From Solanum dulcamara (taxonomy: Eukaryota; Streptophyta; Magnoliopsida; Solanales; Solanaceae), in contig NC_077242.1 in the NCBI RefSeq assembly GCF_947179165.1, forward strand, positions 1,674,001-1,738,000: a stretch of 64,000 bases of DNA, given 5' to 3'. Shown one piece after another: positions 21,090 to 32,200 of this stretch (the first letter of the stretch is position 1; every line of letters begins with the position of its first letter). The notes beneath the pieces were generated by a model that did no database searches, was not told the origin of the DNA, and worked only from the letters and a program-made list of their open reading frames with translations. The translations under genes were made by a program, and so were the position numbers.

Positions 21090-22373
21090 ATGCTTTCTGC
21101 AGAAAAATTGAAGGGAGAGAATAATGAAGTAGAGCAAGAAAATTCAGAATTTGGTGAACAAGATAATGAATTAATTAAGCAAGAAGACATGAGAAATCTA
21201 GAATTAGAGGAACAATTAAGTTCCGAAATTGAGGTGTTAAACTTATCAAGAAAACACCATGAAACCTCCCATCAACACCTAAAACAGAGCAACCTCACAA
21301 ACCCTTTTGATCTGCCAAATGATATTGTTGTTAAAATTTTCTTAAAGCTTCCAGTAAAATCTCTCTTGCGATTGAAGTCTGTTTCGAAATCCTGGCATGC
21401 TTTTATTTGTAGCCCTAGGTTTATCAAGTACCATCTGAGTTTATCAGTTACTTATAACAAATACTTCACCAACCATAAGGTTATTGTGAGGATAGCCCAA
21501 CCAGAATTCAATCTTGAGGATTGTCCTGTTATGGAGGAATTTGACTTGGATTATCACATGAAAAACTCTGGTATATCTTTCTTGATTGAGGGTTTTATCA
21601 ATGGATTGGTTTGTCTTGTAAATAAGGCAAACGAAGTGTTTTTATGGAATCCAGCAATAAGAAGGTATAAGAAATTGCCTGATTTTAGAACTCAATTGAA
21701 GAATGATGGTTATTGCATATATGGCTTTGGATATGATGAGATTCATGATGATTACAAGGTAATGTGTATTTTTTCTATTGTTGGATGTCTACCTCATTTT
21801 CAAGAGGTCGATATATATAGTCTAAAGAATGATTCTTGGCAAATAATACATTGCTCAAGAAATGTGATGCGGCTAATTGGCTCGGGTAAATTTGTAAATG
21901 GGAAGTTTTATTGGACTACTAATATTGATATCAAAAGCGGTTGGAGCATAACCTCTTTTGATTTGATTAATGAGAAATGGAGAATGGTGGAGCGCCCTTA
22001 CAATGGAGAAGAAGGTGAAGTTCTCGTGTTGGGAGTGTTGGGAAGTAATCTTTCTGCGATTTGTAATAATTCAACTACTCATATGGATGTGTGGGCTATG
22101 AAGGAGTATGAAAACAAAGAATCTTGGATAAAGATGTTTACCATCAATTGTGCTCTAAATCCTGTGGATTATTTGTTTGCTCACTCTTTTTATTTATCAA
22201 AAAGAGGTGATTTTTTGCTTATGTTTCATGGTACTGTCATGATATACGATCCAAAGGATAACTCAATCAGATATGCACAGACTAGTGAATTTGATTATGG
22301 TCTTTTGACGGAATTCTTTCAAAGTCTAGTATGTCCGCTTTCACAAAATGAATCAAGGACACTACAAGAATAG
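21090..22373 (+). CDS. F-box protein with F-box-associated domain (CPR30-like)
   Basis: A single-exon gene of 427 residues. Residues 1-70 are a polar, Glu/Gln-rich extension. The F-box is at about 72-117 (FDLPNDIVVKIFLKLPVKSL, LKSVSKSWHAFI). An F-box-associated type 1 domain follows (about 160-400: FLWNPAIRRYKKLP, YGFGYDEIHDDYKV, SLKNDSWQII, NGKFYW). Such proteins are the substrate-recruiting subunits of SCF ubiquitin ligases and bind SKP1 through the F-box; the substrate is unknown. This subfamily expands rapidly in plants, and one close copy here is already dead (10671-11527). The ATG at 21090 is the first after the leader and keeps the whole domain in frame. A shorter start is possible because the first 70 residues have low complexity. 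Confidence 0.88.
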   Translation: MLSAEKLKGENNEVEQENSEFGEQDNELIKQEDMRNLELEEQLSSEIEVLNLSRKHHETSHQHLKQSNLTNPFDLPNDIVVKIFLKLPVKSLLRLKSVSKSWHAFICSPRFIKYHLSLSVTYNKYFTNHKVIVRIAQPEFNLEDCPVMEEFDLDYHMKNSGISFLIEGFINGLVCLVNKANEVFLWNPAIRRYKKLPDFRTQLKNDGYCIYGFGYDEIHDDYKVMCIFSIVGCLPHFQEVDIYSLKNDSWQIIHCSRNVMRLIGSGKFVNGKFYWTTNIDIKSGWSITSFDLINEKWRMVERPYNGEEGEVLVLGVLGSNLSAICNNSTTHMDVWAMKEYENKESWIKMFTINCALNPVDYLFAHSFYLSKRGDFLLMFHGTVMIYDPKDNSIRYAQTSEFDYGLLTEFFQSLVCPLSQNESRTLQE

Positions 22374-23183
22374 AGAAGCAGACGTTGTGATAAGTGCAAC
22401 TATGTAAGTGATGATTTCTAAGAGTTTTATTTTATGCATTTTACAAAGGGCATATTTTAGGGAGAACTATAACTCACATCTTCATGGAGACCTAATTTGA
22501 CTTTTTCCATTTTTAGTATTTTTGTGAAATAATTTTATTTTTCTATTGTTGCTAATAGCTTATTAATTTCTTTGGCAATATCCTTTCATTAATTTAGTTA
22601 TTTGGCCAATTAAGGATTGTATCTTTTTTTGATCACTTTACTAGTAACTTTGATATTAGCAAGAATGGATTGAATTAGAAGAAAGCAGTGGCGAAAATAT
22701 TTGGTTGCTATGGTTATGAAAGTAGATTGAAAAACTTGTGAACACGGGATTCTAGGAAAAGTGGATTTCGTTATGAAGTTTTGTTTAATGTAATCGAGTA
22801 CATAAAAGTGAAAACTTTTATGATCGTTGAGTATTAATAGTTAAAAAAAACCAGGTGCAATAGTTATGTTTTTTCTTATTTATTGAATTTAATGAAAAAC
22901 TCAAAGAAAGCCAAAAGGAATTGCATGAGAAAAAATTTCAATAAAATGGAGCTTGAAATGGATATGGTAAGAAATTATTTTTATGTATGTAAATGGTGAG
23001 GCATGGGGGAAGGGTGGAGTTGCTTGCCATTAATGGAGAAGGTTATTTTCTCGAAGTAACGACAAGAGCCATTGGTGAAAGGAAGAAAGCTTTTGTTGGT
23101 GAAGATGGAGCTAGAGGAGATATGAAGTTACAATCTCATGCGATCTATCTTTTTTAATAATGTAACCATCATATATTAGTAGC

Positions 23184-23482
23184 GTAATACGTATATGTGC
23201 TCTTTAACTTGACTTTATTTTAAGTTTAGGCCCTCCAATTTTGGATTTGCACAAGTAGACACTTAAATTTTTATAAAGTTGTACAAATAGACACATGAGT
23301 CATATGTGGCATAATACATATAGGACACCACATAGGATACAAATTCTCATGTAGGATGTCATGTATGACGTGCGTCTATTTGTTTAATTTTATATAAATT
23401 TAAGTGTCTATTTGTGTACACCCAAATTAGAAGGCATAAATATAAATAAGGTCAAATTAAAAGACATATTTATGTATTATAC
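23184..23482. mobile_element. Fold-back MITE (first of two in the window)
   Basis: The ends TAATACGTATATGTGCTCTT and, from the right on the minus strand, TAATACATAAATATGTCTTT form inverted repeats of about 60 bp. The interior has AAGTAGACACTTAAA and its complement. A second copy is at 34149-34420. Confidence 0.65.
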
Positions 23483-23666
23483 TTATATTAGTTCATGGTC
23501 TATGCATACAAGTTCACACGAGCCCAATAAACACCTAAGTGTACTAATTCGGGAAATGAAGTTTTAATCAATGTTTAGTGTATATAATTAGGATTTATGA
23601 CTATGCTAGGGACGTTACCATGCCATAAAACCTTGTTTTACTAGCTAGTCATGAATTATGACAAAT

Positions 23667-24365
23667 CAGTACAGCTACAGAAGATTACAACAATTCAGGG
23701 ACTTTTTATGCTTAAAGGGGGGAATTTAAACAATGCACAGAAATGGAGGCAGCTAAGAAAGCAAATAATATCTCTCAATCCCATTCACATATTCTTACAC
23801 CAAGGGCAAAGTTCACGGATCGTGAAAGGGTCCGTATGGGGGAAAACTTCAGAAAGCTTGGGGTTTTAGTTCACGATCAGACGTGTACGGCCATAGACTT
23901 CTCCGTATAAAACCACTTTCAGGAGCCCAAACCTTTCCCTTTCCCTTTCCAGGGACACTCATACAGTCTGTGGTAACTTGTACGGACAGTATATTCATGA
24001 AGGGGGGTGGTGTCAGTTATTTCTCAAGGATATTTTAGTCGTTGCTCAATCTTTTAATCCCAATACCAATTCGTTTTTAGCTTACCTAGAGGGGTTTAAA
24101 TAAATTTCAAAGGACTCAGTCAAAGGATTTCTTCTCTCTTAAGTTTGCTCTCAAGCTTTCCTTTCAAGTCAAGAACAAGGTCAAGTCCAAGTCTCCATTG
24201 ATAGAGCTTGCTAGGGCTTTAATAATCAAGGTATATGAAAATTTCATCCATGGATTCCTTTCCATCCATGGAGTACCAAAGGTTTCTCAATTCCTCTTTT
24301 ATGATGTTTTCTTAAACCCTAAATGTTTGATGATTTAGCATTGTGTTTATTCAATTATGTTCTTA
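23667..24365 (+). mobile_element. LTR-derived fragment in block II
   Basis: 23667-23880 matches 13119-13345. From 23881 a stretch with TACGGCCATAGAC, CCGTATAAAACCAC and a leader ending in CAAGGTATATGAAA resembles the promoter/leader part of a Solanaceae LTR. It abuts H2A promoter-side sequence at about 24370. It has no coding capacity. Confidence 0.5.
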
Positions 24366-24576
24366 CTCAGCTTTGGATGAAAGAGCAAATCAACGGTGGA
24401 TAAAAATGTTGACACATTTAACGTCTTTTAAGGATTATGATGAATTTAATTTATTTCCAAAAAGAGAAAAGAGTTATGAAGAATTCAATCTGTTGCCAAA
24501 AAAGAAGGATTATGATGAGTTTGAATTTGGATTTGAACAAAAGACTTTTTACGGACGGTTTTACCCTTGATATTTG

Positions 24577-25010
24577 GCTTAATAGCCCTTTAAATTTATG
24601 AGCATATATTTGTTTAGACACTTCAATTATTATTTGTTTCAATTGAATTATGATAAAATATTTATTTTGGACACTTTCAATTTAAATTTTGAAAGTTATT
24701 TTTGTGCATTATTTCAAATATTTATCACGTAAATAAGTTAATCCTTTAAAATATATCACTTACTAAAAAAACGTTCTACGGCACACTAAGATTAATTTGT
24801 ATGACGTATAATGAAAAGAGGTGACATTTTTTAAGTACAACGTATCTACGCCATGGGCAATTGAGAATAAGGACACAAAAACTATTAAAATTTGAATTGA
24901 AGGAGTTTAATCACCTTATCATGTGTTCAGGTATTTAATTAAAATAAATAATAATTTAAGTGTCTAAATGGAATTTGCTAACAAATTTAAGGATTATCTA
25001 TGTATTAAGC
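24577..25010. mobile_element. Fold-back MITE, copy B
   Basis: Near-identical to 15524-15968 apart from small indels, within the 3.1-kb duplicated part; the ends are GCTTAATA and TATTAAGC. Confidence 0.65.
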
Positions 25011-25969
25011 TTTAACTTTTTCTGACATTATGTTATTGCCTACTTCTAAAATAGGCATCTTGATTATCTTTGCTCTACATTGTTGATGAAGGATGAAAAG
25101 TAAAGCACAATAAGTTTCCTATTAGTATGAAACAATTTCCTGATATGTGAACAAATTTAGTGAAATATAGAAAATGTTTGTAAAGGAATTAAACAAAATT
25201 ATTAGGAGCGGATGTTTGGAGAAGAAAATTATAAAAATATAAAAGTAGTATTCATTTTTATTTGAAAATGATACTTAAAGATTGAAGTTGTGTTGATGAA
25301 TTGGAGTGAAAATTCTGGTCAAACGGGCATTTAATTTTTTTTTCATCTCTTACAGAAAAAAGGAGGTTTTAGAACTTATATTTATCATGAAATCATGATC
25401 AGATTACAAATATTTCATCTCTTATAGAAAAACTTTCATTTACAGTACTTTAGATCTATTCACTACAAATATCTGATCATGAAATTTCAAACTAAAGTGA
25501 AATTGTATTTCAAAATTGGAAAAATTGTTAATAAAGCGTGCTAAGAAACAATGCATGTGAGCAATAAACAAATACAATTAAGAAAAAAGAAAAGGCTACA
25601 CAAAACCAAAAAAGAACACTTGAGAGGAAAAAACTAAAACAAGTATACACATCTAGAAATAAACATATGAGAATTGAAAGTATTTTATGATGTGTACATT
25701 GTTTTAACCCAACAAACAGAGAGGGTATGTTTAATAGACCCCTAGCTCAAGTAAAATATAACAAAAAAAACAACGTATATATGTAAAGGCATAAAGTGAA
25801 TATAGTTGCGAAAAATCTGAAGAAAAATAACAATTAATGTGATAACTGAAGCAGATAAAACAATAGATAATACTAAGATCCAAGTATACGAGAGAATTAT
25901 AAAGATTTCTATGAATACAAGGAGATTAATGAAAGCAAACATCCTGATGCTAGAGATGGAATGATCAGT

Positions 25970-26485
25970 CTAATCCTCCTCCTCCTCCTCAGCAGTAGCA
26001 GCAACGGCGACCTTTAAAGAACTACTCTTCTTGTTAGGCAGCAGAATGCTCTGAATGTTTGGCATTACACCACCACTCGCAATCGTCACATCTTCAAACA
26101 ATTTGCTCAGTTCATCATCAGTCCTAATAGCCAACTGAAGATGCCTTGGATTGATCCGAGTTTTTTTGTTAGCTCTTGCCTCATTTCCAGCTACTTCAAG
26201 TACCTACAAAAAATCCCAGATATATAAAATTTAGTAATCACAAACCCTAAAAACTTGACATATGATCATTAAAAAAAAAGAAGTAGAGAAATTCACCTCA
26301 GCTGCAAGGTACTCAAGTACAGCAGCAAGGAATACTGGAGCTCCAGTGCCAACACGTTTGGCATACTTGCCAACTTTCAGAAACCGGGCGATACGACCGA
26401 CAGGGAATTGGAGGCCGGCTTTGCTGCTGCGGGAATGAGACTTTTTCCCCGCAGCAGAACCAACGGCTTTTCCTTTACCTGCCAT
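25970..26485 (-). CDS. Histone H2A-like (copy 3)
   Basis: Two exons, 26297-26485 and 25970-26203, with a 93-bp intron; 140 residues. It is the duplicate of copy 2 (16931-17441): exon 1 differs by Lys for Gln at position 4 and Ala for Thr at position 12, exon 2 has Thr where copy 2 has Ile (KKTRI), and one Ala is added in the tail ([12 protein letters not shown]). The unusual [14 protein letters not shown] and SKLFEDV are shared, so they predate the block duplication and have been kept in both copies with intact frames and splice sites. It would act as a nucleosome H2A if made. Promoter, 3' flank and upstream minisatellite are all duplicated with it. Confidence 0.88.
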
Positions 26486-26608
26486 TGATCTTTTTCACTT
26501 CAAAAAGAAAAAAAAAAGGCTTTGCCTTTCGATTGATAGAAAGAGAGAAATGAAGGAGAAGAATTGAATTGCTCTGTGTGTATGTGAGTTCCTAAAGATG
26601 TCTGGTGG

Positions 26609-26643
26609 TATTTATAGCCCACAGGAGTTATAATTCAGCCAAT
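26609..26643 (-). promoter_or_regulatory. TATA box and inverted CCAAT of H2A copy 3
   Basis: TATAAATA (26609-26616, minus strand) and CCAAT read on plus at 26639-26643, the same spacing as in copy 2. Confidence 0.7.
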
Positions 26644-26739
26644 GAGAAGACAATCACGAGGATTGAACTTGTACGCCGTTAGATGAAAGAGCAAATCAAC
26701 GATGGATAAAGATGCTGATACATTTAGTCAATTTCAAGG

Positions 26740-26920
26740 ATTATAATGAGTTTGTTACCAAAAAAAAAGGAATATGATGTGTTTGTTTCCAAAATAAAAA
26801 AGGATTATGATGTGTTTGTTGCCAAAAAAAAAAAAAGACTATGAGATATTTGTTTCCCAAAAAAGAAAAGGATTATGATGAGTTCATTGCCAAAAAAAAG
26901 GATTATGATGAGTTTTGGAT
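26740..26920. repeat. Minisatellite upstream of H2A copy 3
   Basis: Units GGATTATGATG(A/T)GTTT..TTGCC plus poly-A, with one more unit than the partner array at 17690-17850, showing unit gain or loss since duplication. Confidence 0.65.
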
Positions 26921-28516
26921 TTGGACAAAAGATTTTTTTGGAGACAGTTTTATTTTTGATATTTTGACTTTAATAGACCTTTGAACATACTTGAAGTTTT
27001 ACGAGTTATTAAGACTAATTTGTATGAAAGGAGATAAGATATTTTAAATGGCTAACTAATTATCTGCTCGCCAAGCCTAAAAAAAGACAATAGCCTTAGG
27101 CCCCCTAATTTGAAAGTCCTTATTTTTAAGCAATAATAGATTATAGATATTTTTTAGTAAGAAATATTGAGTATTGTTTATAAAAAATATAAGTTTTTCA
27201 TATAAAAGGAAAGAATTACTAAAAGTTTAACAAATTTAGAATACTATACGTCTGAAGAAATATTAAATGAATTGACTATAATAAACTTCATTAAAAAATA
27301 AAATAAAATTTAAGGTCCCCATTTGAATTTGGCTTTTGACCAATGTTTGAGCCGCTCCGCTTATTATCCAAGGATTGAACAATCGAAGATACACACTAGA
27401 AATCATAATTTAAATCGCAAGTGTCTAATATATATATATGAACACATTATCATATGTTCAGGTGTTGATCAATTGGGACAAGAAATAGTTCAAGTGTCTA
27501 AAAAAAATAACTGATGAGTTTGATGGGAGTTTGTAGTTATTACGCCTTGGTTTTTTTTTTCTAACATTATGTTATTGCCTATTAGCTAGGTATCGAGAGG
27601 ATGGAAAAGGAAATTAAGTGCATGTTTGATCATATTTTTATAATTTTTACTACAAATCAGTCACAAAAATTTGAAAATAACTCTATTTTGTATTCGTGTT
27701 AGCTAGATTGACAACGACCTACTAACTCATCCAGCAATATAGAACAAAGATAATCGAGATGCCTATTTTAGAAGATAAATTAGTTAGGTTCATATTACAT
27801 ATATAATACTACTAATATAATTTTATATGGAAAAAAAGGAGATTTTAGTTAGAATTTATTTATCAGAAGATCATTATTCAGATTAATAATATTTCATCTC
27901 TTATATATTTATAGAAAAACTTTCATTTACACTACGTTAGATTTTTTATTTTTTTTTATATTAACCATGTATATTTCTTGCTTCATCAGTTAAGTTTAAT
28001 TGTAACAACTATTTCTCATACCAAATAGATATATATAGAAACTCTAATGCAGGTTTCACCATCCTCAGTTATTTTTTGTTAAAAAAAATATTTTCATGTT
28101 ACAAAATACAAATCCATTGAGGTTTTCAATTCTCAAACAGCAAAAAGCTGGTGTTAATTAGTATTCCCAACACAGGTTGAAAAAACCACCCTAAATCAAA
28201 AGGCTACAACAAACCAAAAAGGAACACTAGAGAGGAAAAAACTAAAACAAGTATATATACATCATGAAATGAATATATCAGAAATGAAATAATTCTATAT
28301 TAACAACAAACCAAAAAAGAACACTAGAGAGAAAGAAACTAAAACAAGTATACATATCGAAAAAGTGAACATATGAGAAATAAAGTTTTATTCAATTTTT
28401 AAAGTTTGATATGCTTAAAAGGATATTGGGAACAACTATAAATGTTTTTATATGAAGAACAACTTCATTGGCTAAATTTTTCATTCATAAAGATTTCTAT
28501 ATAAGCTAACAATTCA

Positions 28517-28718
28517 ATAATCTTCCTCCTCAGCAGCAGCAGCAGACTATTGGGCATAACACCACCATTCGCAATCGTCGCATCTTCAAGCAAATTGCCC
28601 AGTTCATCATCATTCCCAACAGCCAACTGGGAATTGAAGGCCTGCTTTGCTACTACGGGAATGACACTTTTTTGCAGCAGTGTAATCAAGGGTTTTTCCT
28701 TTAATTTACCGTCCTTTA
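28517..28718 (-). pseudogene. Histone H2A pseudogene with internal deletion
   Basis: On the minus strand the sequence matches H2A exon 1 from GGAAAAACCCTT through the codons for KAGLQFP. It then jumps into exon 2 at [25 protein letters not shown]. The deletion removes most of the histone fold and the intron; a second one removes part of the tail. The ATG is mutated. The promoter-like TATTTTATA is still seen at 28781-28790 (plus-strand reading), and a minisatellite remnant at 28905-28985. Confidence 0.8.
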
Positions 28719-29251
28719 ATGAAGCAGAAGAAATGAACTGCTATGTGTGTATGTGACTTCAAAGAGCAATTTGATTTTGGTATTTTATAGCCCACTAAGG
28801 TCATAACCCAGTCAATGAGAAGGCGACCTTGTACGCCGTTGGATGAAAGAGCAAATCAATGGTGGATAACCAAGATGCTGACACATTTAATTGCGAGTTT
28901 GTTGTAAAAAAAAAAAAGGATTATGATGACTTTGTTGCCAAAACAAAAAAAAGGATTAAAATGAATTTGTTGCCAAAAAGAAATTTTGTTTACAGTATCC
29001 TAGAATAATTTTCTTTTCAACATCTTCAGGATATTATTTTATCAAGGTTACGCAAATTTCATACACATTCATGATGATAGACTAGTTGAGATTTGCATAA
29101 CCCTAGTAAGATGGTGTTGTAAGAAATATAATTGTCAAGTTTTTTTCTTAACATTAACCGGGTATATTTTTTATTTCATCAGTTTAGTTTAATCGCTACA
29201 ATAATTTCTCATATCAAATCTTGAAATATAGAAACTTTAATGCTAAGTCTT

Positions 29252-32200
29252 TGTAACACCCCAAATTTTTTTCGCCAAGATTCGAACCATTCTTCATGTG
29301 CATGTAGGATCAAACTCGGTGACTTCTAGTTGTATATATGAGTTAGGATCAATTCCTAAGTATTTTAAGTGTATTAGATGTGTTTTAGGGTCATAACGGA
29401 TCTGTAACACCAAGTCGAGTCCAAAGAATTTCTATCGGCTAAGTTTTCGTATGAGTTCGTATAAGGGTCAACTTCAAATGACTATATCTCCTAGAATATA
29501 ATGAATTAGATGGCCTATGACCTATCAAATTAAAGATCTTTGAGTCTTCTTTCCAACTCCACCAAGATTGCATTTTTCGGAGTTCGGAGTAAAACGTTAT
29601 GCCCATTCGACCAGAGAGGTGTGCGACAAGTCCGCGACGCAGACCTATCGCGGACTTGGCCAGTTTTTGCTTCAACTTAAAATTTTAGCAAAAATTGAAC
29701 AATGGTGGAACAAGTCCACAACGCGGACCTGTTCCAACTTAGTTCAAATTCTGCCAGTTTTCATATTTTTGGGAGGGACTTTTTGGTCTTTTCTCCACAT
29801 TTCCCAAAGCTTAACCCTAGCCGTTTTGGGACAAAAAGCTCAGTTCCCTCATAATATACAAAGAGTTTTCCTCTCCTTCACCTTAGGAGATTTGAGAGAA
29901 GAGACTAGAAAGGAGAAAAAGAGCAAAGATTCAAGATCTTCAAGCCATGTTTTTTATTTTTTGTGAGACAATCTTCATTCCAGGTATGTAAGGTAACGTT
30001 GGATTGAGTTCATCCATGTAGCCTACATCTTCATTGATTTGAGTTGAGTTGAGTTTGAGGTTCCATGAGTTGAGTTCTTGAGTTATCTATAATTTCTATT
30101 GAGTTTTGTATATAAATTCATATAAATTATTGAATCTATGATTGGTTGATTCGTTCATACCCTGGCAAAGTATGGACGGACGTGGCAAAAACATCGGCTT
30201 GTTGTACATCACTGGTGTAACACCCCCCAAATATTTTCCCTAAGATTCGGACCTTTCTTGTATACGTGTAGGGTCGAACTCGATTATTGTGAAGCGTATG
30301 CATGAGTTAGGATGAGTTCCTAAGTAATTAAAGAGTGTTAGAGGTGATGTGGGGTCATAAAGGATCCCTAGAACCAAGCTAAGTCCAAAAGGATTCGTCT
30401 TGGGTAAGTTGTTGAGGGAGTTTGTATAAGGGTCGACTTCTAACGGCCATAGCATTTGAAATATGACGATCTGGGTGGCCCACAACCTATTAAATTAAAG
30501 GTCGTCGAGTCTTCTTTCCAACGCCACCAAAAATGTAATTTTTGGAGTTCGGAGTCAAAAGATATGACGATCCTAAGACGGACGGGTACTATAGGAATTT
30601 CAGGCCTGGGTGACAACTACTGGAAACCTAGGCTTGGCGCCGCAGTGGCGCGACACGCCACTATCGCGCCAGGAACAAGCCTCAGTAGTTTGGTCCTTAG
30701 CGCGGCGCGCCACTACGAGATGTGCAGGGTTTTCAAGCCTATTTTCTAAAACCCAAAAAATATGGGCTTGGCGCTGCAAGGGCGCGACGCGCCACTATCG
30801 CGCCACAAAACAGCCTCAGTAGTTTGGTCCCTTGCGTGACGCTCCACTACTGGGTTGCAGGGTTTTTAAGCCTATTCGACTTGGCGCTGCAGTGGCGAGA
30901 CGCGCCACTATCGCGCCAAGAGTGTTTTTGGCCTATTTTCTAGATTTTTGGAGAAAGGGCAATTTGGGAATTTTCCCAAATTATATATGTATCTGCCTTG
31001 GGACGTTTTTGGGACCATTTTCAGTCCCTCTCTCTCTCTCTCTAAAAGCCCTAACATTTCCCTCTCTTCTTCTTCTTCTTCTTCTTCTCCAAATCCTTCT
31101 CCAACAAAGAGTGCCTCCAAGAGCTTCAAGAATTCAAGCCTTCCATTGGAGACCCAACATCAAGGTCTTCTTCAAAGTCTTCAATAAGGTATGTAAGGCT
31201 ACCCAAAACATGGGTTGAGTCCACCCATGTGCCCTACATCTTTCTTAAGATTTATTGTTCATAAGAATGGAGTTTAATGATAGATTTATGTCCAACAAGG
31301 TCTTTTTCATCTATTACCCTAAAAAAAAATTATGTTGATGTTGTGGAGTCAAGAAAGTGATGTTGGTATGAGTTGATTGAGATGAGAGGTTGAATATATA
31401 TATATTTCGTTGATTTTTTTCTTAACTACGTTTACTATGCTAAATATGTTAATTTCCTTATATGTGGTTTCTCACTTTGAATTGTTGATTTAGAACCTTG
31501 GAGTTGTGATGAGTCCCAAAAGATTTGTTAAATAAATAGAGGAACGATTGGATAGGTTTGTATGTTGTTATAAATGCATATTTAATCTACTCTTGAAAGA
31601 TGTGATTGGGATTGATCGGATAGTATGATTGGGAGAGATTTGATTGTGATAGAGTTGATGAGTTGACGAGGTTGTAAATGAGACTTGTCGATATGATTTG
31701 ATTGAGTTGATTGGATAGAGTTTTATGAGCATTGAGTCTTGGGAGGAGTATTGAGCGCCGAGTGGGTAAGAGTATAGTCCATACTCGAACCCCATGAACT
31801 ACGCCGCCAATGTAGGAAGGGATTGAACCGTTAAAGTCGGAATGCGTCCCATGAGATCGAACCGTTAAAGTCGGATGTTTCCCATTTTATTGTCCTGAAA
31901 TGATAGGACTTGACTGATCGATGGGATCCATGATTGGTTGATTCGTTCATACCCTGGCAAAGTATGAACGGACGCGACAACAATGTCATTTTGTTGTACT
32001 ATCACTGGCTCATAAGTGATGGTTGTCGGATAAGAGAAACTCTCATATAGGTCTTGATAATACTCTGAGTCGGATTGAGTTGAATGGTATATGATTGGTC
32101 CCATTTAACCCATATTTTTGTTTAGACTTAGGACACTAGATTGAGTTGTTATTTTTCTTGAGTTGAGATTCTGAGTTGATTTGATTCTTCCTTGATGTTT

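Larger units (their letters stand above)
20948..27520. repeat. Duplicated block II (intact F-box gene, LTR fragment, one H2A gene)
   Basis: Direct partner of block I (10588-18440), with the same order and orientation of parts. It retains the complete F-box gene but lacks DNA equivalent to block I 13346-15330, including H2A copy 1. It keeps 23881-24365, the central part of the LTR lost from block I. Confidence 0.8.
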
